From Erythrocercus mccallii (taxonomy: Eukaryota; Chordata; Aves; Passeriformes; Dicruridae), in assembly GCA_013397435.1 (NCBI GenBank), contig VZRG01001073.1:1-64000 (forward strand): a stretch of DNA of 64,000 bases, given 5' to 3'. This document shows positions 14,590 through 27,400 of this stretch, piece by piece. The translations under genes and the position numbers were made by a program. Below the pieces are notes generated by a model that worked only from the letters and a program-made list of their open reading frames with translations, was not told the origin of the DNA and did no database searches. The stretch's first letter is position 1. Every line of letters begins with the position of its first letter.

Positions 14590-15290
14590 ACAGAATTGTA
14601 GAGTTTTAAAAGGAAGAATAAAGTCCATCTGATTTGTGTATTACCAGCCATTCTGCTTCACCCAGTTATAGTGAATGAAATGAAATCTATATCATTGTGT
14701 TTGGTGAACATGTATCCCCTTGAAGAGGTTCCACTTGTCTTGATTTGAAGACATTAAGAACGGACTAACTTTTGGGATAAAAAACTCACAAAGCTGGAAT
14801 TCATCTTCACTGTTAAAAACATGGTTATTTTCTCTTTGAAATGACTGGCTTCAGCTTCTGGCTGACATTCTCCCACTAAGGAGTCTTTAATATGTGATGG
14901 CAGTATCTAGACAGTCAAAGTCATCTTCAGCTCTTTCTCCCCTCTTCATACTAGATCAAGCAGGGGGTTGCTTTGATACAGTATCCTATTTCCAGCAGTG
15001 GCTAAAAGCAGATGCCTAAAAGAAATGTGAATAGGGCTACAATACATGTTAAAATGTTGGATATTCTTCTTATTTCTACTCCCTACTTTGTCAGGTCTTG
15101 CCTGAGGATGAAAAGGGTTTTATGTTTTTAAATACCCTCCACGGGCTTCTCTTCTAAGACTGGATTGTTTTGAGTTTTATTTTGAACTCATATAAAACTA
15201 TCACCTCTACAATATCCTTGGCAAGAAGTTCCACAGCTTAACTTTATTCTACATCTAGAACCACCTGTGCTTATTTGGAATAACAAGGCT
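14590..15290 (-). mobile_element. Old, diverged CR1-type fragment(s)
   Basis: The stretch from CAGAATTGTAGAG (14591) resembles a decayed CR1 3' end in minus orientation. The segment near 15220-15270 (GTTCCACAGCTTAACTTTAT) resembles the inner 3' region of older CR1/L3 elements. The two may be separate insertions. Confidence 0.4.
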
Positions 15291-15798
15291 TACTAGCCCC
15301 AGTTAAAAAATCAGGACACCAGAATTCTGTGCAATTGTTGTGCCCATTTTACTGCAATGTTATACAGAATTAATGTGCTCTTACACAATATTTTTGTGCT
15401 CTTCCATCACAAGGTTTCCTAACCATTTCTTGCTACAGTCTCCTAACAACTGTGATTGAACTGGCTACTGTTACTAGCCTCTAGAAACTTTCAGAAGTAA
15501 GGAATTTACAGAATACAGTCCTCCAAGATTTAGTTTTAACCAATATTTTAGTTGCTACAGGCATGCTACATCTTTTGCCCATGGTACATCAGAATGCCAA
15601 AAGCTTTTGAACAATCTAAACAATTCATTGTGACTGTGTTGTGTTTTTTTTGTCAATTCCTTACAAATTCTATCACCAGTGCTTTTATATTACTATTTTA
15701 TATTTTTTATATTCCTGTGTGATGCTTGAAGCACTGAGACCACTGTACCCCATTCAGTAGATAATTCTATGCCAACAACTACTCTCAACAGTTAGCTA

Positions 15799-16089
15799 TT
15801 GCGGTGGCCAACAGCTGGCCTTAAGGCCTCACAATTATAATTAATCCCCTTTTTATAAGTGAAAAGTAACTAATTAAGTACCTTGATTACATAACTTGGT
15901 CATTGTGGGCTGGGGGAGAGCAGGCCTAGGCTGTTAGGGAGCAGCCATTGGCTGGCTGGCTGGGTGGTGACTGGTCAGGTCTATATAAGACCTTCAGATC
16001 TATATAAGGAGAAGAGGCCTCCATAAACGCTGGCTGCTGTGCCTGAGCACAGTGTGCCTTGTTGCTTGTCTGTCTCCCAAACTGCGACA
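15799..16089 (+). mobile_element. Solo LTR of an endogenous retrovirus-like element
   Basis: About 290 bp, starting near TTGCGGTGGCC and ending CTGCGACA. It has two TCTATATAAG boxes near 15980 and 16010, a possible polyadenylation-like CATAAACGCTG downstream, and a C/T-rich end. The same five bases, AGCTA, flank it at 15794-15798 and 16089-16093, as expected of a target-site duplication. No internal viral genes are present, so it is a recombined single LTR. Confidence 0.65.
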
Positions 16090-16207
16090 GCTAGCTGTTC
16101 TTAACGCCATTTTATAAATCCTCTATTGATACCATAGAGTGCTATTTTAAATGAAAAAATGCAGCTAAATCAAATACATAAATCTCTACAATCGCCCTCA
16201 AGAAGCT

Positions 16208-16244
16208 TGTAATGATTACATATATACATACATATACATACAAT
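16208..16244. repeat. (CATA)n microsatellite
   Basis: Repeats of ATACATA/TATATACA units, about 120 bp right of the solo LTR. Confidence 0.8.
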
Positions 16245-18145
16245 AAATGATTTACATCAGGCTTGTCTGAAAACACTTGTTTTTCATAGAATCATTTGCA
16301 CTCTATAAATTATACTCACTGTTCTTCAGCAACAGAACAATATTGATGCCTTCCTGCTGTTTCACTGAAGTTGGATTTCAAGCTATGTGACCGGTAGTCA
16401 CCTATTTGGTTTGTGAAGGCTAGAACTCATTAGCAGTGTTTAAGTATAATGGCATATGCCCAGTTATCCCAAAATTAACAGCACTGGGAAAAACTTCCTC
16501 ACCAGTAATTCTTGTTTGTTTGGAGGGTAAAAGTAATCCAATCCTACTTATGCCACAATGATTATTCTTAGTAGGTATTGCTTAATATGCTCCTTAATAG
16601 ACTGGAAAGTACCCCATTGTTCTCACATGACATGATTACATCACTTGGTTCTTTGTAAATGCAGAAGAGGAACTGAACTAAAATTTGTCTTTGTTATCAT
16701 TTGCCATATTAGCATTTCCATCCACCGAAGGGTCTGTAACACAAGCAGTATTTATTTGTTCCTAAGACATTAACTTATATATATTATTTGCTATAATGCT
16801 TTCATCCATTTTTGCCTTGACAGTCTTAGCCTTCTTTATAATTTTTAACACTTTACAATTCTTCGTTTTATAACTATTTCCTACTTCTGACCACACACTT
16901 CTGTATTATTTTTAATTGCTGTTTTTTCTGGTGAGCAGATTGGTTCTTAGTCAGAATTTCTCACAAAGATTTTTAAGTTGTGAAATTGTGGGATTTTGGC
17001 CAATTGAATCTCAAAGACATACAACTTTTCGTTCATAATTTTTTCCCCAATAATTTTACTCCTTGATTCTCTTAACACTGAGATTTTTAACCTTTTCAAT
17101 TCATCAGAAGTATAAAGCAAGCAAGTATTAGTTGAGTCTATTCTCTCTTAATCAATACTGAACAAAATTAGGTCATGAATCTTGTTTCTAGGCAACCATT
17201 TACTTCCAATTCATTTACTTAACTTGTCTTTATCTATCCTAATGAGGTCTAAAATAGATTGACTGCTGTTTGTGACCACATCTTTAGTATCATCTACACT
17301 TTTTACACAGGCCAGTGATGATTAGCTATACAGGATTTCCAGCACACGCCCCACAAACTGAACTTCACCCAAAAACTTCTTTCCCTCCACCATGAAAATC
17401 TATTATTTAAAACATATTAATGAAGAAAATAGTGGTGAAACAAAAACTTAATCTCCAGGTGTCAGGAAGAAGTCAAGTTCTCAAGTAACAAGCCAGTCTC
17501 ATGTTCTTTGGCTTGCAAGTAAGAACAGAAATTTATTCATAGAAAAGCAAGTCTTGTTTCTAATTCATTAAAAAATGAAAAACATTTACAGAGCCTTTCA
17601 CAAATCACTATATGTCAAGTTAATCTTCTTCCTGTTATCTGCCTCTGACATCCACTTAACCCTTCTACAACTATTGTCAAAACACCCTGCTCCAACTTCA
17701 TCCTTCCACCTAACTGCTTTCCTTCCTTTTCCTCTGACTTGGGTACACATAACCAGCTGATGTCCAGCCTCTCTGACCCCTATCAGTAATCACTTATCAT
17801 GCAAACAGCTCATATGCTTCTGGAAAACCCCTCCAGGAATCTCCATTTAACTCAACTACTTTGCACTGCCTCTGAAGGTATTTGGACATCGTTTCATATT
17901 TTCAGAGAGAAGTGTAACAACTAATAGCCACAACATGTCACAGAGCAAATTTAAACGTGTTTTTACCATTTATGTAAAAATTAGCACAACTTGCAGGCAA
18001 TCCAGAAAGAGCCTACATGCTGGACCTATGTCAGACAAGTAGGGCAATAGCAGCTGCTGAGGCCATCACTTAGCCACCTTGTAACCCAGCGACATGCTCA
18101 AACCATTCTATCCTTTACAGTGAAGCAACAGAAAGAAAAAGCCAT

Positions 18146-18180
18146 TGCCTGTTATCCACTTGCTCAGTGGATAATAGGCA
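18146..18180. repeat. 15-bp inverted repeat with one G-T pair, NLN 3' flank
   Basis: TGCCTGTTATCCACT, loop TGCTC, AGTGGATAATAGGCA. Confidence 0.85.
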
Positions 18181-18711
18181 CTGCCTCCTGTGTTTACCCT
18201 GTCCCTTTCCTGTGAAGCTTTTGTTGTGAAGCCAAAGTCCAATTTAAATTTCTAAAACAAGAAAATAATAATCCTTAACACAATGAAATTCTAAGAAGAT
18301 ACAATACTATCTTAAAGCATCTGTTTTTTACAGGCAAAAGCTACATATTACTTCCTCATTTATTACAGTGAATATTTAAAGTTTGGTTGGGAATAAACTC
18401 AGGCTGTCATAGTTTTGAAATTTAATTCAGGGGAAGCCTAGGTCTAGCAACTCTAGAACAGGCTGGGCTTTGTCAGATACCTATGTTTTGGCATGGTTTC
18501 ATACACATGATTGTTTCTGGCAGTCTCAAGGTCATCAAATCATGTTTGCAAAGCAGAAGATGTGTTCCCTGTTTTATAGTGTCAGAGAAAGTTTTTCCTA
18601 TACAAAGTTTTATGCCTATTATAGACAGGTGCAGAAACAGAAAATATGTCTTTACCCAGGTTACTTTTCTATTCCAAGATCAGGTATTTAGAATAAAATG
18701 TGAACATCAAT

Positions 18712-18775
18712 TTCATAGACTCATAGAGTAAGTTTTAGTTGGAAAAGTCATTTAATCCAACCCCAATGTAATTCA
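18712..18775 (-). mobile_element. CR1 3' tail fragment
   Basis: TCATAGACTCATAGAGT followed by GTTGGAAAAGTCATTTAATC and CAACCCC is the reverse complement of the CR1 3' end. Confidence 0.75.
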
Positions 18776-20934
18776 GAAGGCTCCAGGAAGCCAATATAAA
18801 ATTTACCAGACAAATTTCGTTACCACATTAAGATTTTCATAAGCACTTCAGAACATACCCATTACTCTTCTGTGTTGAGTGTAGTGTTAGCCATAGGCTG
18901 ATCTGACTTAATTACTGCCCAATGAAGGAACTGGCTTCTACAAAAACAAATTACAGTAAATTCTACACTTTTGGAACAGATATAGAACATAACACTTTCA
19001 TTTGTGATTACAATATGGTTTAGTTTTTCCCTCCTTACACACATGGATATCCATTTTCTGCTAACGTAACTGTACAATCATGCAGGCATTTTCACATACA
19101 AGTAATAGCAGACATTCTCCCACACTTCAGTATCTTGGCTACTCAACATTGTACAACACACAAAGACACAAACTAAAGAGTAAGAAAATTAAAAAGTCAA
19201 TTAAATTGTCATAATTATCATCAGTACTGTTCTAAATCTAACTTTTAAATCACCACATGACTTTTTATCACCACATATTTTTGTCTATAATTACTGTACT
19301 TACAAGCATCTACCTTGATCCAAGACTGCTGATTTATGTAGAGAAAGGTCTCCCTCATGTGGAAATCTGCCTACCAACTGTAAAACAAAAACTGCATTTT
19401 GCTTCTTAATAAAGGTTCCATTGCTTAGATTTCCAGACTTATTTGGGGAAAGTATCACTTTGTATATTTTTTACAATGTTTTCATTCTTTGGAGCTCTCA
19501 TTACCGTGTGAAGGAAAAAAACATGTTGATAAGACAGAATCACAAGATTTTTAAACATGTATAAAAAGATGGCAAATACAGTAAGCAAAAGAATGTAAGG
19601 GAAATCAATCTAGGCAAAATTCATAGGCTTTGGGATAATCTTGTATCCATCAGTTTTCTCAGCCTTCCATTCTGGCCACGCTGAATACTGTTCAAGATGT
19701 TCTCATACGCATGTATTGCCTTTTCATGACCCAGCAGAACTGTGGCCTAAAATTTTAACTGACTATAAGGGTTAGATTTGACTTAATTGCGTGGTCTGGT
19801 AAGACTATAATCTGTTTTGGCTACAAATAATTATGATTCCTCTGTTATGATCTAGCTGGTGCAGTTTAAAGGTAAGTCTGGTCAGATTTTCCATTTTAGA
19901 AACCAACTAAGCTAATTTTTTATTCCCCAGTTTCAATCCTTTAAAAGAAAAAAAGGCAAAAAATAAAGTTTCTCAATTTAAGAAACACTCACAAATTGTG
20001 AGAACAATCCCAATTTCAGGTTTTTTTCTTGTAAAACAAATGGACAGCTTTGACCTAAAGTGAATGATAGCAGTTTTCTTTTGCTGAAAAAAAGTCTTCT
20101 GAATTGACCAGGCACCACTTCTTATCTCACTGTTGAACAAAAAAACCCTATAGACCTACCATGTTTACAACTGTGGTTCATATGTCTAAAATGTACTGGC
20201 TAGTACATAAAAGTTAAAAGCTCTTAATATACATGCTGTAATAGTAAAACCCCAGTAAGATACGGTAACTAAGACAAGAAAAGTGCACTTAGATTAATAG
20301 CTTTATTTGGATGGTGTAGCGTTGGCTTGTAAGCCTAATTTTTCCTGATTTTGCAGAAAAACTGCAGAATAATTCCTTGATTACTTTCACACTCTCACAG
20401 CTGAAATCATTAAATCTATTGTACTTTTTTGTAGCATCTCTGCATGCCACACTGCAAAGGAACAGGAAAACTTTTAATTGGCTTTTATCATTCCCATCAT
20501 GGATATCTTATTTCCTTCCTTCCTTAGCTGTATCTCAAAATACCTAAGAAACCAACTGAAGCCATTATAATTGCTCAAGTACAATATTTCAATGCTAGTG
20601 ATGATATAATTTAGAAAACAAAGACCTAATTTGTCATTAACAGAAAGAATGGTGGAATAATTGAAAAAGTCACATATTTTGGCTGATTTTCCCCTTTTTA
20701 GTTATACTACGTAAGTATATAAATGGTACAAAAATTTAACATGCATCAGATTTAGGTCTGTAAGTACCACACAAACATCTCTGCTGTAATGGTATTTGGG
20801 GCAGATTCTCAGTCTTGAGATTTGTCAGGTAGCTGGACTGAATTCAAAGAATGACAAAATCAAACACACTTCCTGTCCATCAGAGACACTCGTAAGCCAT
20901 CAGTACAACAGAGAATAAGAATGAATTTGTTTCC

Positions 20935-20940
20935 TTTATT
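20935..20940 (-). terminator. Candidate NLN polyadenylation signal (distal)
   Basis: AATAAA on the minus strand about 365 nt after the stop. A T/G-rich stretch (TTCTCTGTTGTACTG) follows within about 35 nt, as expected of a downstream element, so this site looks better than the proximal one. A further AATAAA-like hexamer lies near 20300. Confidence 0.4.
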
Positions 20941-21175
20941 GCTGGTTGTAATATTTTTATCCCCTTCAGTTTTAAAATTAATTCACAAGACATAATTTAA
21001 GTGCATCTCTTAAAAGAGAAACATGGCATTAAGTCCTCATATTGATTAGTATTAATTAGTATTATTTCACAACAATTAAAAAAATTAGCATCCAAATAGC
21101 TCAGCTTCTGCACATCTCAGAATTCTGTTTCCTGAATTTTGTAGTTGTACGAAATTTTGTTTCAAAACTCACATT

Positions 21176-21181
21176 TTTATT
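21176..21181 (-). terminator. Candidate NLN polyadenylation signal (proximal)
   Basis: AATAAA reads on the minus strand about 125 nt after the NLN stop. No clear GT-rich element follows it, so use is uncertain. Mammalian NLN has a long 3' UTR, so more distal sites are likely. Confidence 0.35.
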
Positions 21182-21304
21182 TATACAATTTAAAAAATCA
21201 TCAAAAAAAGACCCAGTTTCCCTAGAGTGATACGTATTTAAAATGTAAATAGACTGACATTTCCAGCTCATTCCATGCTTATATGCCATTACAAAATCAT
21301 AACT

Positions 21305-21439
21305 TTACTGAACACGTAATCCCTTACTCAACAGGAAAGCTCTCTGGCTTGGTTTACGTTCCAAGAAATTTTGTAGCATATCCATTCCATCCAAAGATCC
21401 TCCAGGTTTCAAAATGAGGTTTCTGTATTTCATCCCAGC
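21305..21439 (-). CDS. NLN: NLN coding exon 13 and stop
   Basis: It encodes the last 44 residues, AGMKYRNLILKPGGSLDGMD through LSKGLRVQ, then TAA at 21307-21305. The acceptor is CCCCAG|GCT in phase 0. The C-terminus has the same length as in mammals, with the last residues diverged. Confidence 0.96.
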   Translation of the reverse strand, partial: AGMKYRNLILKPGGSLDGMDMLQNFLERKPSQRAFLLSKGLRVQ

Positions 21440-24400
21440 CTGGGGAAGGTAAAGCAGAATGTAAGTACTTCTTATCTTGCCCACTGCCCCCTTTTCTGTA
21501 TTTGTTGCATATTTAAAAATTTATTTTGATGATAAAACTATGATAAAAGTTTGATTATTAAATAACAATAAAACAACTTTTCTCCTTCCAGATTTTCCTA
21601 ATACCAAATTAGGATTTACCAGGATATATCACAAGTATAATTTAGATCTGCTAGAACTCAAGAGAGCAGAAATTAGATCAGTTCTAAAGAAATTATTTTT
21701 CTTGTGGTTTTACACTGGTTTTGAAGCTGCAATCGCAACTTGTCTGAAGACGTTCTATAAAGCATAACAAATACACAACGTCCTCAAAATCTTCAGTGAA
21801 GGATTACCCCTGTGTCTGACAGGCAGGAAGAGAGAAGCCAACATCCTTTCTCTAACTGATGATTTCTCTTTCTTTAAGCTCTGTTTGGATAACAGAGATG
21901 ATATTTCAGAGATAAGATAGGTATAACATTGTGGAATGGCATGGCACTAACACCCATATAATATACATAGTTGTACATATCACACATACAAATACACCTA
22001 ACCCACCTATTAAAGTATCTTAGAGAAAATGAGACTTAACAGGTTTCAGTAAGAAACATTATTGTTTCAGAAAAAATGGATTCCTTTAAAAAATTAAGGA
22101 AGTTTCTGAGAAAACAAGTAATGAAGAATTTCTTAACAAGAAGTTGTATTTAAAGGAATGCATATATATGGAGATTTCTGGGCTTCTGAGACATGACTGT
22201 AAATGAGAAAATGTTATTTTGGATGCATATGTCCCAAACGCTTCTGATATTGAAGAAGACAATGTTCTTCCTTTAGTCAGAGTATATACACATATACACT
22301 TCCCCCACAACTCAACAAGACCACGGTGCTTCCTCCTGACTTGTTGGGGGTTAAGATTTTTCCTTTTGTTTCTTTCTCTCCTGGAATTTTTGTTATGTTA
22401 CTAGGACATATGTTGCTAGGACATATGTTGCTACCTCTACTCAAGAAAACAAAAGATGTAGTTGGGTGTCACAGCATTCCAGTGCAATGGCCATGGCTGA
22501 GGCTGGGTTACATCTGTCAACACCAGAAATGGTGAGGGGACCCTGGAGGTTTGGGGCTGAGCTTTAGGTCAGTCTGGTTTCCAGGTTCAGGGGAGGAGAG
22601 AGTTTGCCATTTTCCCTGCTGCTTGACCTCTCAGAGCTCAGAACCAGTGCGTGTCGTTCTGAAACATCAGGACTGGCTCCAGCCGGACCCTCTGCCCGCC
22701 TCGCGCTGCCATTGCCACTCCTGTGGGTTGGACTCCAACATCCCGGTCTGCTGTGGTTTCCCTGCTCTGCAAGTCTGCTTAATTATATTTTTTTGCTTCC
22801 CAGCTGTTTGGGGGGGTGTCCCTGTCCGGGCCACCTCTCTGCGTGGTAGTCCGGCAGTCTCCATCAGCTGCCGCCCGTCCCGGCCAAGCCGCCATTGCTG
22901 CGTGGTCCCTGCGCCACAGCGCCCCCTGCAGCGGCGGGGGAATCACCGCGCCCGCCCTGCCCGGCCGGGAGCCAGCAGCGCCTCTGCTGGCTGTGCCCGG
23001 AACTGCACCCAGGGGGAAATGGATTACGCTGCAGGGAAGAGACGCTTCATTGCGTTTTCTGTGGGTTTGTTCGGTGGTGTTGTTTGTTTGCCTTGCTATA
23101 CACATACATACCAGTAAAGAATTGTTACTCCTTTTTTCCCCATATCTGCCTGAAAGCCCCTCACTTTCAAATTTACAATAATTTGGAGCGTAGGGGGCAA
23201 TATTCTCCATTTCAAGGGAGGTACCTGCCTTGGTGGATACCTGTCCTTCAAACCAAGACATGACTGTACTGTAAAAACAAGAAAAGGTGTTTTTAAGTGA
23301 TAGGTTTCCATGACTTAACTGAACTACCATTTGCACTGTCTGAATTAAAGCTGAAAAAATCTAGGGAAAAAAAGTTTAAAAATAATCACTGAAGTCACTC
23401 TTCACTGTTTTTGTTAGTTTGCTGAACATCAGCAGCAAATGAATATATTGTTTCTTGTAGTTTACAAGTATTTTTTGAGTAGACTTGAGTCTTTGCTGTT
23501 GTCTCTTCAGAGTCAGAATACTGCACAGTTCTAGGGAGACCAGAGGTTAGTTCAGATAATGTGCAAGAATTAAGGAGTTTGGCTACCAATTAAGTTAGAG
23601 TTAACTGTTTGTGGAAGAATTTTAATACATTCGGTCTCTGAAATTAGATTGTTTAACTGTTGCTCAATTGAAAACTGTATAACTGTTGTTCAAAACAGGA
23701 GGAGAGGCTTAATTCAAAAAGGAAGAAGTAAGCCAAATTTCTATGAGGCCTAGTCATAATACCTTAATAATTTTCCTTTTCTGCTGTTCTGAAGACTAGT
23801 CTAAATCTAGATATAATGAAGTACGAATAACTACAAAAACCATACTAGTATCTAGTATTTGTTTATAAAAATTGTTTGTCCCATCCTGTGGGACGCTATC
23901 ACACTTATTTGGGTTAGAAGAGAACTAATTTGAAAAGATAGCATTGAAGAGGGAGATAAATCTCCACAGCTATCCCTGAAGTTATATCAGCATTCACACA
24001 AAGTGTTTGTGTGCATATATGCCAGAGAGAGTGACACACATCAATAATCACTTTTCTGCCTCAGTTCTTAGCCTGGATAACAGGCTTCACAATAGAAAAG
24101 GCACTAGCTTTCTTTCAGCTGTTCCACAAAAATATTCATTCTTAGCACAATTAATTTATTCTCAAAGCCTCTCATAAACAAGTGAAGAAAACAAAAATTC
24201 TCACAAAAAATCAAAATAAAAGACATCCCTCAGAAGTAAAGGTAACAGAGCCATTTTGCCAAACTATAGCTTATGGTTTTGACTACACAGTCACTCAAAA
24301 TAGACTTTTCAGACTAGAGAGTAAAACTGATGGAACAAAAGCGTGATTGCACTGGAGGGATGTGGGCATGTCAGAACAAAAAACTAACACAAAGTTGCAC

Positions 24401-27400
24401 AAGTTTGGCACCAGCACCCTTAATCATCTTTTCCAAATGCTAGCAGTTATAAAAGCCTGCAAGTCTGACTCCTCCTGCAATACCATTTTTAAGATACATA
24501 TGAACAACATTTCATTAAAAGTTCTTTATTCATTTAACTTGAGACTTCTTCTTTACTGCTCTTACTTATGAGTGACAAGATTCCCAATAAATAAGCAAGT
24601 ATGCTTATTCTCATATGTACCTGTCATGAATCCCTATCCCTTCAAGGTCAATCTTAATCTCCAAACCCTATGTCACTTCTCTCAAACTGTAAAATTGGCT
24701 GTTCTTCATAAAACCCCTTTTGAGTTTTGTTCACCTAACCACTGCCTCAGTTTCACAGTCCTACCCCATCTACTCTTTCAATTCCCCTCTTAGTTGAGAT
24801 CAAAATCTAATCTTGTTTACTGTCTCAGCCCTCTAGAGGGATGGACAATTCTCGAAGTTCTGGTTGCTGTGATAAGTATAGGGAGGAAAGAAGGCAAATT
24901 CCAGGAGAGGAAAAGGACAGTCATGCATTTTCTATTATTTCCTTTATTTCTTTCTTACATACTTTTATTGAAAGGAAGAACTGGCAGCTGAATAAAGAAC
25001 ACAGTTAGGAGGATCAGGAAACCTAAAAGGTCTTTCCCATGATAAACCCGTCTATCTCATCTGCAGCCCTCAACTCAAGTCTAATACTATAATCTCTGAA
25101 AAACATTACGAGAATTGGCAGGACTACTAACCACATCACTAAGTATCCATTTTTTCTGCTAGAGGCAGAAAAGGATGAAGAATTACTCTAGGGAAAAAAA
25201 ACAACAGTAAATCTAGAACCTCTTAATGGTTTGGACTTCAAAATGGACCTGGGATTTAAACTGAAGATGAAACAACTTTCACATTATTCTGTGTTGTGAC
25301 AAAATAAATTCAGTTTTCTAAATAGTAACTACATAAAAGGACCACATAGTTGAGGTACATAGAATATAATAGAAATGTCAAAGAAACAGAATGCTACTAT
25401 CATACAAGTTTCACAGTGGATGAATATGCATCTGCTCTTGAAATGGAGGAACGTTTCTCCAGTCTAAAATTACAGAGGAAGGCATTAGACAAGGCAAAAC
25501 AATATCTCAAAAGTACTACAGTTATTAAATATATGGCGATGTGAGAACTGTATTAAAATCCAAGTTTTTTTGGAAATTTTAAGATGGCTTTCTTAAAGTT
25601 ACTTTTACACCTTTTTTGTTGTTGATCTGAACTTGTCAGGTACAGAAGCAGTATTTGAGACATTATACTTAGGGATCATGATGGCAATAAATGCTGTTTC
25701 AGAGACAAAGTGCAACAGAAGAATTTATCAAAAAATATTCATCACCTACCTTTGGATTCATTACTCCTTCTTGCTTAAAGCAGCTATAAAAGATATCCAT
25801 GGAAAACACTTCACTCCACAGGTACCCATAGTATTGACCATCATAACCGCCTGCCAAATGTCCAAAAGTAGCAGGCATGTTTGTTCCTTGAAAAGTAGAT
25901 TAACATCTAGTTATTGAAATCAAATACAGTTATTTCTTTGATGTGTACAGTACTTCAATAACAAATTAATAAGGAATTTATATCAACTACTTAAAAACTT
26001 TTAGCATAAAGGGCCTGAATATGCCTCAAATTATTGAACATAGTCTGTTGAAAACAAAAGAAACTACATATACTTTTATATTCAACACAGATCTGACAGA
26101 ACATCTGTTTTTTGTATATTAAAGAGAGAAAAAGAAAGAGAGAAAGAGAAGGCATATATTGAGAAAGAAAGGCACACTAAATCCAACCATTTGGGCATGC
26201 TATATAAAAGTTTCATACTGACATACCTGGGGTGGCAGGAATTCCTAGAATCTCCATACAGTATTTAGCATATTCATCTGCTGGGTCAACAGACAGCTTT
26301 GTATGCAGTGCCTGGTCAACTTTGCTCAAAACAATCTGACGGAGGGTTAGAAGGCCTAATTGGGTAAAAACATTTAATTTACCAGCTGGAGTTTCATTTG
26401 CACCTTTCCTTCAAAGATCTCAACATGTATACTAAATTATTAGAATTTTGGAGTTACATAATTTCCATCTGAATTACTCCCCTTATGAAGAGTTGAGAAG
26501 CATAGTTTTAAAGGAATTATCATGCTAAACTCCCTCTTCTTGAACATTACTTCCCTCATAGATCAAAACTAAAATTAAGTAGATATTTTAAAAGCAAAAT
26601 TTAAGCTTTTTGCAAGAGGCTACAGGATAATAACCTTTAGTCAGACAAAATGCTTACGCAGCTAGAGTCTGTGCAAGCCACAAGGACAAAGACTTCTTGT
26701 TCAGGATAGGAAAGCAGTATGAAATAAACAGGAGTAGCTTAATGATGAATTGATACCATAAATGGGATGCTCTGATTACAAGAATAAAGAGGTGGGAGTG
26801 AGAGAATCACAATGACATGATGGGTAATGATGTGAGATTACAATCTTAGTTTGGAGATATGTATAAGGTCTACAACAAATGCTGTCTGGGAGTTGTTATG
26901 TCTGTTCAGTAAATTTGCAGATAACTTTTGTATCTTTTAAGTGTCGCATTCAAATTAAATGTAGACAATACATGTAGATTTACTGTGTCTTGTCTTCTGG
27001 AGTATATATATGATTAAAAAACCCACAAAAACCACACCAGACCACAACAGACTACCCTCCTCCACCCACTCCACACACTGCCAATTTTAAACGAGAAAAC
27101 CTTATAGGTAAAATTTTCCATGGAGAGGAAAGGTATTTTAATCCTGTAGGTGGCCTGGAAAATCAGAGCTGCTACTTTCCGTGCAAAGAGTTCTATCTGT
27201 CATCATAGCCTTTTTTAGTGGGGTACCCACACAAATAAACCCAGAAAGACAGTGGTAAGTGTACGCACAGAAGAAATTTAATAGGCTTGTTATGTGTGTC
27301 AGCATTTTAAATTATATACTTTTATATAATAAAAAGGATATGCTTTTATATAATGTGGGGAGAAAAGGCAGAGAGATACCTGTATTAGCAAGTCTAGAGG

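Larger units (their letters stand above)
16090..20934. other. Intergenic, between the solo LTR and the NLN 3' end
   Basis: Mostly featureless. It contains the CR1 tail at 18712 and the inverted repeat at 18146. Part of it may be NLN 3' UTR if distal polyadenylation is used. Confidence 0.55.
21440..25749 (-). other. NLN: NLN intron 12
   Basis: Bounded by GTAGGT at the exon 12 donor and CCCCAG at the exon 13 acceptor. It holds the 15-bp duplication and the G/C-rich LTR-like insertion. The rest is A/T-rich without recognised features. Confidence 0.85.

Noticed and set aside
22551..23336. ORFs of up to 188 codons on both strands in the G/C-rich block
   Set aside because: Overlapping frames on both strands, biased composition and an LTR-like context; no recognisable protein.
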